Origin: [Mycobacterium] crassicus
GTDB lineage: Bacteria > Actinomycetota > Actinomycetes > Mycobacteriales > Mycobacteriaceae
Direction: 5' to 3'
Length of the DNA: 64,000 nucleotides
Assembly: GCF_020181615.1 (NCBI RefSeq)
Contig: NZ_CP084029.1
Location: forward strand, 1,014,856 to 1,078,855
Shown: positions 17,205 through 25,748 of the stretch, in pieces
Position numbering within the stretch: the stretch's first letter is position 1
How the letters are laid out: each line of letters begins with the position of its first letter
Program-made: the position numbers and the translations under genes
Notes under the pieces: model-generated
What the model saw: the letters and a program-made list of their open reading frames with translations, nothing else
Database searches by the model: none
Told to the model about the DNA's origin: nothing

Positions 17205-20156
17205 TTAACCGATGTTGGTGCCGGGTTGGCCCGGGGTGCCGGGAGTACCGTCGCCACCGCCGCCGGTGCCATTGCTGCCATCGCCGCCGGTTTGACCGTT
17301 ACTGCCGGTGCCACCAACGCCGCCGACGCCGCCGGCAGCGTTGCCGCCGGCGCCGACGTAGCCGCCGTAACCCCCGACGCCACCGGTGCCACCGGTGCCA
17401 CCGGTCGTCCCAACGCCACCGGCCCCGCCGGCCGCACCATCCCCGCCGACAGCCCCCGGGCCACCGGTAGCGCCAGGGCCCCCGTAACCCCCGTAGCCCC
17501 CGCTGCCGCCAGTGGTGCCCAGGCCACCGGCCCCACCGGCCCCGCCATCGCCGCCGGCACCGCCGCCGCCGAAGCTTCCGCCTCCTTGGCCGCCAATGCC
17601 ACCAACTCCACCGTTGCCACCGTCAGTGGCGTCGCCGCCGGCACCGCCGGCCCCACCATCACTGCCGGTCGTGTAGTAGTTGTCGCCGCCGTAGCCGCCC
17701 TGACCACCAGTGCCGCCCAAGCTGCCCGCGGAGCCGTTGCCGCCGGCCCCGCCGGCACCACCGGCACCGCCCACGGCGCCGAGGCCGATGCCGGTGCCGC
17801 CCCGCCCGCCGTAGCCTCCGTCGCCGCCGCTGCCGCTGCCGGGGACGCCGGTCCCGCCGGCGCTGTTGCCGGCGTTACCACCGGCGCCGCCGGCTCCGCC
17901 CACGCCGCCGGCTTGGGCCGCGCCGCCACCACCGCCGCCGCCCCCACCACCGCCGTCGCCGGCGTCGGTGCTGGTGCCTGCGGTGCCGCCGGCGCCTCCG
18001 GTGCCGCCGACGCTACCGGTGCTGCCGTCGGTGCCTCCGGTGCCGCCGGCGCCTCCGGCAGCGCCGGTGCTGCCGAACCCACCGGGACCGCCGGCAGCAC
18101 CGGCCGTCGGGGTGGCGCCATCGGAACCGTTGCCGCCGTTACCACCGCGGCCGCCGGCACCACCGATGCCATCGTGGTTGCTGTCGCCGACCGTGCCGTA
18201 ATGCCCGCCGCCGCCACCGAAACCGCCCTGAGCAGGAGTCCCGGCGCCCGCGCCGGCGCCGGTGGCGTTACCTCCGGCGCCGCCGGCACCGGCGTCGCCT
18301 CCGGCACCGCCGCTGAATGCGCCGTACCCGCCGTACCCGCCGTCACCGCCTTGGCCGCCGTCACCGCCGTTACCGCTGCCGCTCATGTCACTGGCGCCGG
18401 CCGCGCCGTCGCCGCCCTTGCCGCCCGCCCCGCCATTGCCGCCAGGGGCGTCACCGCCGTCACCGCCGTTGCCGCCGACCTGCCCGGTGCCGTCGGCAAG
18501 CGTGACACCTTTGCCGCCGTTGCCGCCGGCCCCACCGTCACCATTGGTGCCGTCAGTACCGTTCGCGCCATCGGCGGCGGTTGTGCCGTCAGGGCCGAAC
18601 CCGCCGGACCCGGCGAATCCGCCGTAGCCGCCGCTGCCGCCGCTGTTCCCGCCGTTGCCGCCATTTCCGGCCGCAACGTTGGTGCCTCCGTCGGCACCGT
18701 TGCCGCCGTTGCCGCCGCTGCCGGAGTTGCCGCCTGGCCCACCGTTGCCGCCGGTCCCGCCGGCGCCATGGATTCCGGCGGGGCCGTTTGCGGTCGTGCC
18801 ACCGGTACCACCGGCACCGCCGTCGCCACCGTTGCCGCCGTTGCCGGCGCTACCACCGTTGGTGCCGTCGGCGCCGTCTTCGCCGGGCGCAGTGCCATTG
18901 GCGCCATCGGTTCCGTTGGTACCGAAACCGCCGTGGCCGCCGTCGGCGCCGTTGCCGCCCGCGCCCCCGTCACCGTTGGAACCGGTGCTGCCGTCACTGC
19001 CGAACACGGTTGCGCCGGTGCCGCCGTAACCGCCGTTGCCGCCGTTGCCGCCGTCACCACCGGTGCCGCCATTGCCGCCGCTGGGGGTCTGATCGTCCGC
19101 GGTGGGCGTGTTCGACCCGGCACCGCCGACCCCGCCGCCCCCGCCGTTGCCGCCGCTGCCGCCGACTCCGCCGTTGCCGCCCTTGCCGCCGTTGCCGATC
19201 CACTGCGAACCGGCGCCACCGTCACCACCGTTGCCGGCGTTGCCGCCTGTCTGACCGTTGCCGCCGTTGCCGCCGTTGTCCGCGGGGTTGGCGGCGGCGG
19301 TCCCCGCCGAGCCGTTGGTGCCGGTGTAGCCGGCTCCGCCGTTGCCGCCGTTGCCGCCGTCGCCAAGGGCACCGATCCCAAAGATGTCCTGGACCTGGCC
19401 GGTGCTGCCGCCGCTGCCGCCATTGCCGCCGTCGACGAGCGTGCCGTTGATCAGGCCGCCGGCGCCGCCGTCGCCGCCGTTGCCGCCGTCGCCCATCCAC
19501 TCGCCGCCGGCGCCACCGTTGCCGCCGTCGGCGCCGAGCCCGCCCATGCCACCGTCGCCGCCGTTGCCGATCCCCCCGGCAACTCCACCATTACCGCCGG
19601 CCAAGCCGGAATTGCTGCTGGCGTCGTAGCCGGCTCCGCCGTCGCCGAAGAACAACCCGCCACCTTGGCCATCAGGATCGGCCATCGTCCCGGCGGCGCC
19701 GTCGCAGATCAGGCCACAAAAGCCCTGCGGGATCAGCGGCGCCAACAGCAGATTGATGACGGGATTGACCGCCTGGCCCAACGGGCTGCTTATGTAGTCT
19801 TCGAGGGCCGAGTGCAGCGGCAGGTAGAAGTCGGTCTGGAACGCCGCGGCGACAGTGTTCGGATCGCCTGCCGCAGCGACGCCCGGCAGCGTAGAGCCGA
19901 AGCCGAGATCGTTCATCAACGCGTCCCAGCCGGCATCCCCGGTCGGCTCGGCGGCGCTCGTCGCGGTGCTGGGTTCGAAGAGGTCGACAAGCCAGTCCAA
20001 CCCGAACACGTCGGCGCTCGCAGGCGGCGCTAAGGCCAGCGGGGTCAATCCGAACGCCAGGAACGCACCGACAGTCGTCCCGAGACCGGCGACACGGCGG
20101 CGACGAGTCTGGGTCTGACGTGACGCGCGGTGCCGCGTGCTGGGGTGCTCAGCCAT
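17205..20156 (-). CDS. Secreted PGRS-domain glycine-rich protein lacking a PE domain
   Basis: 983 residues from ATG 20156, preceded by AAGGAG. Residues 1-50 form an export leader: Arg-rich start, hydrophobic core GTTVGAFLAFGL, then APPASAD as probable cleavage site. Residues 50-180 are a unique domain with LGQAVNPVINLLLAPLI and FCGLICDG. From about residue 185 to the end it is Gly-Gly-X repeats, ending GQPGTNIG. PE_PGRS proteins carry this repeat behind a PE domain, which is absent here. Export to the cell surface is inferred. The leader matches the phosphoesterase at 8545-10380. Confidence 0.85.
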   Translation of the reverse strand: MAEHPSTRHRASRQTQTRRRRVAGLGTTVGAFLAFGLTPLALAPPASADVFGLDWLVDLFEPSTATSAAEPTGDAGWDALMNDLGFGSTLPGVAAAGDPNTVAAAFQTDFYLPLHSALEDYISSPLGQAVNPVINLLLAPLIPQGFCGLICDGAAGTMADPDGQGGGLFFGDGGAGYDASSNSGLAGGNGGVAGGIGNGGDGGMGGLGADGGNGGAGGEWMGDGGNGGDGGAGGLINGTLVDGGNGGSGGSTGQVQDIFGIGALGDGGNGGNGGAGYTGTNGSAGTAAANPADNGGNGGNGQTGGNAGNGGDGGAGSQWIGNGGKGGNGGVGGSGGNGGGGGVGGAGSNTPTADDQTPSGGNGGTGGDGGNGGNGGYGGTGATVFGSDGSTGSNGDGGAGGNGADGGHGGFGTNGTDGANGTAPGEDGADGTNGGSAGNGGNGGDGGAGGTGGTTANGPAGIHGAGGTGGNGGPGGNSGSGGNGGNGADGGTNVAAGNGGNGGNSGGSGGYGGFAGSGGFGPDGTTAADGANGTDGTNGDGGAGGNGGKGVTLADGTGQVGGNGGDGGDAPGGNGGAGGKGGDGAAGASDMSGSGNGGDGGQGGDGGYGGYGAFSGGAGGDAGAGGAGGNATGAGAGAGTPAQGGFGGGGGHYGTVGDSNHDGIGGAGGRGGNGGNGSDGATPTAGAAGGPGGFGSTGAAGGAGGTGGTDGSTGSVGGTGGAGGTAGTSTDAGDGGGGGGGGGGGAAQAGGVGGAGGAGGNAGNSAGGTGVPGSGSGGDGGYGGRGGTGIGLGAVGGAGGAGGAGGNGSAGSLGGTGGQGGYGGDNYYTTGSDGGAGGAGGDATDGGNGGVGGIGGQGGGSFGGGGAGGDGGAGGAGGLGTTGGSGGYGGYGGPGATGGPGAVGGDGAAGGAGGVGTTGGTGGTGGVGGYGGYVGAGGNAAGGVGGVGGTGSNGQTGGDGSNGTGGGGDGTPGTPGQPGTNIG
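17208..19604 (-). repeat. PGRS (Gly-Gly-X) coding repeat region
   Basis: About 2.4 kb of short degenerate repeats such as GCCGCCGTTGCCGCC on the plus strand, encoding GGNGG and GGAGG units. The composition keeps several other frames open for hundreds of codons; those are artefacts. The array is prone to length change by slippage and recombination. Confidence 0.9.
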
Positions 20157-20549
20157 GGTCGGTCTCCTTGGAACGGCGAATAACATATTGGGTTTTCCGT
20201 GTGGGACATGTTCGAGTAGTCACAGCGTGAGGTAAATATTTGCTCTTTTTCCCGAAAAGTCAACGTTTTCCAAGGCCTTTTTGGCCGGCCGAGGTACTAC
20301 TCGTTGTCGTCGAGAGATGTTGTATCGCAGCGTTGTTGACGATCCCACCGGGATCGCCGACCACCTCGATCGGCATCCAGAGATAACTGAGTAATAGCTG
20401 TGTGAGTCATGGTCTGTCGTAACTTTTCGCGCCGCGCACCCGGCAGCTGCATTTGCTCGCGCGCATGGTTGATCGGTCGCTCAGGAGCGCGCGACGGCAG
20501 CGGGGACCGCTGTACCGCGTCCAGTGGATCATCGGTGACGGAAGCCTGA
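20157..20549. other. Intergenic region upstream of the PGRS gene
   Basis: 393 bp without a supportable gene. The 100 bp next to the PGRS start are AT-rich (AAATATTTGCTCTTTTTCCC) and probably hold its promoter. A short hairpin CGATCCC-acc-GGGATCG lies near 20340. The rest is GC-rich and shows nothing recognisable. Confidence 0.6.
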
Positions 20550-21110
20550 TCAGCCCGTCAGATCGGCGGGCGGGGTCTTGACCAGCAGCGGGTCGGGATC
20601 GCCGGACATCTTGAGCAGCCCGCGTACGCCGCGGATCACCAGCGGCCAATTGCGCGGGTCGCGCAGGTTGAGCCCGCCGATGAGTTGCTTGAGCATCGAC
20701 AGCGTGTCGAAGTAGATTCGCTCGGCGACCAGCTTCTCGTCCTCGTCGAAGACGAAGTACGCCGTCATCCGGGTCCGGTGCCGCGATCCGGTGGCCGGAA
20801 TGCCGCCCAACGGACCCAAATGCGTGCCGAGGAGCCAGAACTCGACGATCACAGCGTCGGCGCTGTGCCGCAGCGCGATGATTTCGTGGTCCTGGTCGGG
20901 GAACGCGACGCGGGTGTCCCGGTAATAGGCGCGGACCTCGGCGTCCCCGTCGTGCACGGTCAGCGTCGGAATGATCTCGTAGTGCGGGTGGGGAAACGTG
21001 GCCAGCACGTCGTCCCAGTCCTGGCGCACCTCATCGTGGAAGTGATCGAGGACCAGCTTCTCGCGCGCCCTCAGGACGTCGGCGGGCGGGATGGTGAAGC
21101 GGTCGGTCAT
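20550..21110 (-). CDS. SnoaL/NTF2-like protein
   Basis: 186 residues. The pattern (HFHDEVRQDWDDVLATFPHPHYE, VRAYYRDTRVAFPDQDHEI, VIVEFWLLGTHLG, TAYFVFDEDEKLVAERIYFD) is that of SnoaL-like ester cyclases in the NTF2 superfamily, which bind small hydrophobic molecules in a cone-shaped pocket. The C-terminal 50 residues extend past the fold. Divergent from the small membrane protein at 21207. Whether it is an enzyme cannot be told. Confidence 0.8.
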   Translation of the reverse strand: MTDRFTIPPADVLRAREKLVLDHFHDEVRQDWDDVLATFPHPHYEIIPTLTVHDGDAEVRAYYRDTRVAFPDQDHEIIALRHSADAVIVEFWLLGTHLGPLGGIPATGSRHRTRMTAYFVFDEDEKLVAERIYFDTLSMLKQLIGGLNLRDPRNWPLVIRGVRGLLKMSGDPDPLLVKTPPADLTG

Positions 21111-21206
21111 GACGTCCTCCCGGCAATGGCAGATGACGATGACGGCGGTGCGGGCTCGTTGACCAACTCCATGTCACACATTCGCCCGCTGCGTCGTCCA
21201 TACAGC

Positions 21207-21623
21207 ATGAACCTCATCGTGCATCGCATCTGCCTGATCCTCTTGACCATCGTCGGCCTCAGCCTCGGAGTGTGGGCATACTTCGCTCCGCTGAACTGGT
21301 ACAGCACCTTCCCCGGCATGGGGATGAGCTGGCTGCCGGTGCTCGGCCCGTACAACGAGCATTTCGTGAAGGATGTCGGCGCAATGTTTTTCGCCCTCGG
21401 GGTGCTCAGCGCTCTGGCGGTGTACTACCTGGTCAACCGCCCCGTCGTGGTGATCACAGCTGTGTGCTGGTCGATTTTCAATGCGCTGCACCTGATCTAC
21501 CACATCCCGATGCTGCACATGTACGGCCCACGTGACCTGGTGCTCAATGCCATCAGCCTCAGCCTGATCCTGGCGATCTCACTTGCGCTGCTCGTTCCCG
21601 CACGCAGTCCGGATCGGGGATAG
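21207..21623 (+). CDS. Small integral membrane protein, four helices
   Basis: 138 residues, almost all hydrophobic, with about four membrane-spanning stretches (ICLILLTIVGLSLGVWAYF; DVGAMFFALGVLSALAVYYL; VVVITAVCWSIFNALHLIYH; NAISLSLILAISLALLV). No family recognised with certainty. ATG 21171 is an alternative start adding 12 residues; neither has a good ribosome binding site. It lies between the SnoaL-like gene and the GMC oxidoreductase. Confidence 0.7.
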   Translation: MNLIVHRICLILLTIVGLSLGVWAYFAPLNWYSTFPGMGMSWLPVLGPYNEHFVKDVGAMFFALGVLSALAVYYLVNRPVVVITAVCWSIFNALHLIYHIPMLHMYGPRDLVLNAISLSLILAISLALLVPARSPDRG

Positions 21624-21735
21624 CCGCCCGGCCCGGCGCCGCCCCGCGGCATAGTGGCGCCCGAGTGCCGGCGACGTGCTTGACTACGGGGCATACGACC
21701 GAGCCCGCTTCGGGCGAACGCACCAGGAGCCCCGA

Positions 21736-23409
21736 ATGCCCTATGACTACGACGTTGTGGTGGTCGGCTCGGGATTCGGCGGCAGCGTCGCGGCGCTGCG
21801 GCTGACCGAGAAGGGTTACCGGGTCGGCGTGCTGGACATGGGACGCCGCTGGGTTCCCACGGACTTCCCGCCCAACAACTGGCACGTCCGCAAGGCCATG
21901 TGGGCGCCGAAACTGGGCTGCTTCGGCCCCCAACGGCTGACCGTGCTGGGCAAGACGTTCATCGCCAGCGCGGTCGGCGTCGGCGGTGGGTCGTTGATCT
22001 ATGGCAACACCCTCTACGAGCCGTTGGAGCGGTTCTACACCGACCCGCAGTGGGCGCACATCACCGACTGGAAGTCCGAACTCGCACCGTATTACGAGCA
22101 GGCCCGCCGGATGCTCGGAGTGACGCCCACCCCGCACACCACCCCGGCCGACGAGGTGTTGCTGGCGGTGGCCCGCGATCTCGGGGTCGAGCACACCTAT
22201 CACCCCACCAACGTCGGGGTGTTCTTCGGCGACGAGCCCGGCAAGACCGTCCCGGATCCCTTCTTCGGCGGCGCCGGACCGGATCGCACCGGCTGCATCG
22301 GCTGTGCGCAGTGCTTCACCGGCTGCCCGCACAACGCCAAGAACACCACCGAGACCAATTACCTGTATCTGGCCGAACATGCCGGCGCCCAGATCCATCC
22401 GCTGACCATGGTCACCGATGTACGGCCGGACGGGGACGGGTACGTCGTGAGCACGGTGCGCACCGGCCGGTGGCTGCGTAAGCACAAGCGGGACATCACC
22501 GCGGGCCAGGTGGTGTTCGCCGCGGCCTCGCTGGGCACCCAGCGGCTGCTGCACAAGCTGCGCGACACCGGATCACTGCCGCATCTCTCAGCGCGGCTGG
22601 GTGAGCTGACCCGCACCAACTCCGAAGAGGTGCCGGTGGTGTTGGCGCCCGACCGGGACGACTTCGCCCAGGGGGTAGCGATCACCTCCTCGATCCACCC
22701 GGAGGCCAACACCCATGTCGAGGTGTGCCGCTACGGCAAGGGATCCAACCTGTTGTCGATGATGGGCACCCATCTGATCGACGGTGGCCCATGGCGGTTC
22801 GCGCGGCTGCTGCTGACCATCGTGGCGCACCCGGGGCTGCTACTGCGAAGCCTTTTCCCGCGCGGCGCCTCAGAGCATTCGATCATCATTCTGGTGATGC
22901 AGTCGCTGGACAACTCGTTGACCACCTACCGCAAGCGCGGCCTGCTCGGCACCCGGATGACGACGAAACAGGGTGCGGGGGAGCCCAATCCGGACTGGAT
23001 CCCGATCGCCCACGACGTCGCACGCCGGATGGCGGAGAAGGTCGGCGGGGTCGCCGGCGGCACCTACCTCGACGCGCTCAACATTCCGTTGACCGCACAC
23101 TTCATCGGCGGCTGCCCGATCGGTGACTCCGCCGACGCCGGCGTCATCGACCCGTATCAGCGGGCCTACGGACATCCCGGCATCCACGTCGTCGACGGCT
23201 CGGCGATCACCGCCAACCTGGGTGTCAACCCGTCGTTCACCATCACCGCGCAAGCCGAACGGGCGATGGCGTTCTGGCCCAACAGCGGTGAACCGGATTC
23301 CCGTCCGCCGCTGGGGGAGCCCTATCGGCGCATTCCACCGGTGTCTCCGCAACACCCGACGGTCCCGGACAGTGCGCCCGGCGCGCTGCGGCTGCCGCTG
23401 TCGCCATGA
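21736..23409 (+). CDS. GMC-family oxidoreductase, cholesterol-oxidase (ChoD)-like
   Basis: 557 residues. FAD-binding GSGFGGSVAALRL at the N-terminus, then VGVGGGSLIYGNTLY, a cysteine cluster GCIGCAQCFTGCPHNAKNT, VRYGKGSN-like YGKGSNLLSM, and the C-terminal GMC signature VVDGSAITANLGVNPSFTI. It is strongly similar from memory to M. tuberculosis ChoD. It would oxidise a sterol or other alcohol using FAD. ATG 21736 is chosen because it begins the Rossmann fold. The following MarR gene overlaps its stop by four bases, so the two are co-translated. Confidence 0.9.
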   Translation: MPYDYDVVVVGSGFGGSVAALRLTEKGYRVGVLDMGRRWVPTDFPPNNWHVRKAMWAPKLGCFGPQRLTVLGKTFIASAVGVGGGSLIYGNTLYEPLERFYTDPQWAHITDWKSELAPYYEQARRMLGVTPTPHTTPADEVLLAVARDLGVEHTYHPTNVGVFFGDEPGKTVPDPFFGGAGPDRTGCIGCAQCFTGCPHNAKNTTETNYLYLAEHAGAQIHPLTMVTDVRPDGDGYVVSTVRTGRWLRKHKRDITAGQVVFAAASLGTQRLLHKLRDTGSLPHLSARLGELTRTNSEEVPVVLAPDRDDFAQGVAITSSIHPEANTHVEVCRYGKGSNLLSMMGTHLIDGGPWRFARLLLTIVAHPGLLLRSLFPRGASEHSIIILVMQSLDNSLTTYRKRGLLGTRMTTKQGAGEPNPDWIPIAHDVARRMAEKVGGVAGGTYLDALNIPLTAHFIGGCPIGDSADAGVIDPYQRAYGHPGIHVVDGSAITANLGVNPSFTITAQAERAMAFWPNSGEPDSRPPLGEPYRRIPPVSPQHPTVPDSAPGALRLPLSP

Positions 23410-23894
23410 AGCCGAATGAGGATGCCCGCGGCCGAGGCGCGCTGGAGTCACTGATAGCAGCCGATCTGCGGGAGTTGACCGCCGAATCCGAGCAGATCGG
23501 GCAGCGTTTCGCCGGCTCTCAAGACGTGCGCGCCAACGATTTTCGCGCCCTGCTGCACATCATGGTCGCTGAGACGGCCGGCAAGCCGATCAGCCCCGGT
23601 GAACTCGGCCAACGGATGGGGCTGTCCGCTGCCGGCACCACGTATCTGGTCGATCGGCTGATCGAGTCCGGTCACGTCCGGCGCCAGGCGCACGAGTCCG
23701 ATCGTCGCAAGGTCGTATTGCGCTATGCCCAAAGAGGTCTGGATACCGCCAGCGCTTTCTTCACCCCGCTGCACAAGCACACCCATCGGGCGATGGCGGA
23801 ACTTTCCGATGCCGATCTGGAGACCGCCCACCGGGTGTTCGGCGCCCTCATCGTGGCCATGCGCGATTTCCGCGCCGAGTTGGATCCGACCTGA
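23406..23894 (+). CDS. MarR-family transcriptional regulator
   Basis: 162 residues with a winged helix typical of MarR: ISPGELGQRMGLSAAGTTYLVDRLIESGHV, then wing residues RRQAHESDRRKVVLRYA. The ATG overlaps the GMC oxidoreductase stop (ATGA). It may control that gene, or the photolyase-TspO region downstream where an AT-rich palindrome lies at 25713; the sequence does not decide. Confidence 0.88.
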   Translation: MKPNEDARGRGALESLIAADLRELTAESEQIGQRFAGSQDVRANDFRALLHIMVAETAGKPISPGELGQRMGLSAAGTTYLVDRLIESGHVRRQAHESDRRKVVLRYAQRGLDTASAFFTPLHKHTHRAMAELSDADLETAHRVFGALIVAMRDFRAELDPT

Positions 23895-23955
23895 ACCGTT
23901 CCTCCGCGAACAGCGTCGCGATGCGCCGTCGACGCTGCGCCGCTATCCTGGCGCC

Positions 23956-24342
23956 GTGCCGACGTTCTCCGAGGTGTCCCGTGAAAAATATCTCCTGCTG
24001 ACCACGTTCACCAAGGACGGTAGGGCCAAGCCGACCGCGGTGTGGGGAGCGCCCGACGGCGACAAACTACTGGTGATCACCGACGACGGTTCGTGGAAGA
24101 CCAAGCGGATCCGCAACACCCCGCGGGTGACCATTCAGAAATGCGGCGCGCTGGGTGCCCCGAAAGGTGAGCCGGTCGAAGCGGTGGCCAGAGTGTTGCC
24201 CAAGAGCGAGACCCGGCGGGTCTACGACGCGGTCGTCAAGCGCTACTGGTGGCATGCGTGGTGGTTCGTACCGCACTCGATCGTGCGGGGTGGCCTCGAC
24301 AAGGTTCACATCGGCTTGGAGATCACTCCCGCCGCTTCGTAG
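23956..24342 (+). CDS. PPOX-class F420-binding protein
   Basis: 128 residues from GTG 23956. The split-barrel pattern SREKYLLLTTFTKDGRAKPTAVWG, DDGSWKTKRIRNTPRVTI and VYDAVVKRYWW matches small pyridoxamine-oxidase-like proteins that mycobacteria use with F420. Probably an F420-dependent reductase or F420 carrier. It stands 61 bp after the MarR gene and 38 bp before the photolyase. Confidence 0.85.
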   Translation: MPTFSEVSREKYLLLTTFTKDGRAKPTAVWGAPDGDKLLVITDDGSWKTKRIRNTPRVTIQKCGALGAPKGEPVEAVARVLPKSETRRVYDAVVKRYWWHAWWFVPHSIVRGGLDKVHIGLEITPAAS

Positions 24343-24380
24343 CCCGCGCGCGGCAACCGGTCCGCAGGCAGGATGGTCAG

Positions 24381-25721
24381 ATGCCGACCTTGCTGTGGTT
24401 TCGCCGCGACCTGCGAGTCGGTGATCTGCCGTCGCTGTCGGCTGCGGTGGCCGATGACCCCGAAGTCCTGGCCTGCTTCGTGCTGGATCCACGGCTGGAG
24501 GCGTCATCGGGTCAGCGTCGACTGCAGTTCCTCGGTGACTGCCTGCGGCAACTGCGTGATGATCTCGGTGGCCGGCTGCTGATCACCCGCGGGCCGGCGC
24601 ACCAGCGGATCCCGCAGCTCGCCCGGGAGATCGCCGCGTCGGCTGTGCATGTGTCGGGTGATTTCACCCCATTCGGGCGGCGGCGTGACCAGCAGGTGCA
24701 GATCGCCCTCGGTGCCGTGCCGCTGGTGTCCACCGGTTCGCCCTACCTGGTTTCGCCCGGCCGCGTCGTGAAAGGCGACGGCAGCCCGTATCGCGTGTTC
24801 ACTCCGTTCTTTCGGCGGTGGCGCGAACACGGTTGGCGCCCGCCCGCCTCCTCCGGCCCCGAATCCGCGCGGTGGATCGATCCGTCAGACTTGCCCGGTT
24901 GCGATCCGGCGGAGGTGCCCGACCTCGGAATCGATCTCGAATTGCCCGCCGGGGAACCCGCAGCATTGCAGCACTGGCGAGTTTTTGTGGAGGCTCGATC
25001 GGACCGCTACGCGTCGGACCGTGACCGACCCGATCGCGATGGCGGCAGTCGGATGTCGGCCTACCTGAAATTCGGCAACATCCATCCGCGCACCATGGCA
25101 GTCGACCTTGATGCGCGATGCCCCGGTCGGGCAGCCTACTTGCGGCAGTTGGCTTTCCGGGACTTCTATGCGGCGGTGCTGCATCACCGGCCGCGCAGTG
25201 CCTGGGCGAATTGGAATCAGGATTTCGACTCGATCCAGACCGATACCGATGCCGAGGCGAAACATCGGTTCGAGCGGTGGAAGGCCGGGCAGACCGGCTT
25301 TCCGATCGTCGATGCGGGGATGCGTGAACTGAGCGCCACCGGATTCATGCACAACCGAGTGCGGATGCTCGCGGCGTCCTTCCTCGTCAAGGATCTGCAT
25401 CTGCCCTGGCAGTGGGGAGCGCGCTGGTTCTTGGATCAGTTGGTCGACGGCGATATGGCCAACAATCAGCATGGCTGGCAGTGGGCCGCGGGATGCGGCA
25501 CCGATGCGGCGCCGTACTTCCGTGTCTTCAACCCGACGCTGCAGGGCGCAAAGTTCGATCCCGACGGCGCTTACGTGCGCCGCTGGATTCCGGAGTTGGC
25601 TGATGTCGAAGACCCCCACCTGGCGAAGGGGACACGGCCGCGGGATTACCCGGCGCCGATCGTGGATCACCGCGACGAGCGTGCGGAGGCACTGCGCCGG
25701 TATCATTCAATGAATGAATAA
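24381..25721 (+). CDS. phr: Deoxyribodipyrimidine photolyase (class I)
   Basis: 446 residues. N-terminal antenna domain begins LLWFRRDLRVGDLPSL; the C-terminal FAD domain contains RQLAFRDFYAAVL, MRELSATGFMHNRVRMLAASFLVKDL and NQHGWQWAAGCGTDAAPYFRVFNP. These are the full signatures of class I CPD photolyase, which splits UV dimers using blue light. It is followed by tspO and a TIGR01777 epimerase, a neighbourhood seen around bacterial photolyases. Its stop codon lies inside an AT-rich palindrome. Confidence 0.95.
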   Translation: MPTLLWFRRDLRVGDLPSLSAAVADDPEVLACFVLDPRLEASSGQRRLQFLGDCLRQLRDDLGGRLLITRGPAHQRIPQLAREIAASAVHVSGDFTPFGRRRDQQVQIALGAVPLVSTGSPYLVSPGRVVKGDGSPYRVFTPFFRRWREHGWRPPASSGPESARWIDPSDLPGCDPAEVPDLGIDLELPAGEPAALQHWRVFVEARSDRYASDRDRPDRDGGSRMSAYLKFGNIHPRTMAVDLDARCPGRAAYLRQLAFRDFYAAVLHHRPRSAWANWNQDFDSIQTDTDAEAKHRFERWKAGQTGFPIVDAGMRELSATGFMHNRVRMLAASFLVKDLHLPWQWGARWFLDQLVDGDMANNQHGWQWAAGCGTDAAPYFRVFNPTLQGAKFDPDGAYVRRWIPELADVEDPHLAKGTRPRDYPAPIVDHRDERAEALRRYHSMNE

Positions 25722-25727
25722 TTCATT
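25713..25727. promoter_or_regulatory. AT-rich palindrome at the phr-tspO junction
   Basis: AATGAAT-A-ATTCATT, perfect 7-bp arms around one base, overlapping the photolyase stop and ending 21 bp before the tspO start. The adjoining bases (ATTCAATG before, TTTAATGAAC after) repeat the half-site. This suggests an operator for tspO; the regulator is not identified. Confidence 0.5.
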
Positions 25728-25748
25728 TAATGAACGAAAGGGGGGAAC

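Noticed and set aside
17208..19604. CRISPR-like regular repeats
   Set aside because: The repeats are degenerate codon-length units encoding Gly-Gly-X in frame, with no constant repeat/spacer alternation and no cas genes nearby.
17136..20033. A 965-codon open frame on the plus strand opposite the PGRS gene, and several Pro- or Arg-rich frames in the same stretch
   Set aside because: The GCC/GGC repeat composition keeps all frames open; there are no ribosome binding sites or domains, and the minus-strand frame has a real leader and start.
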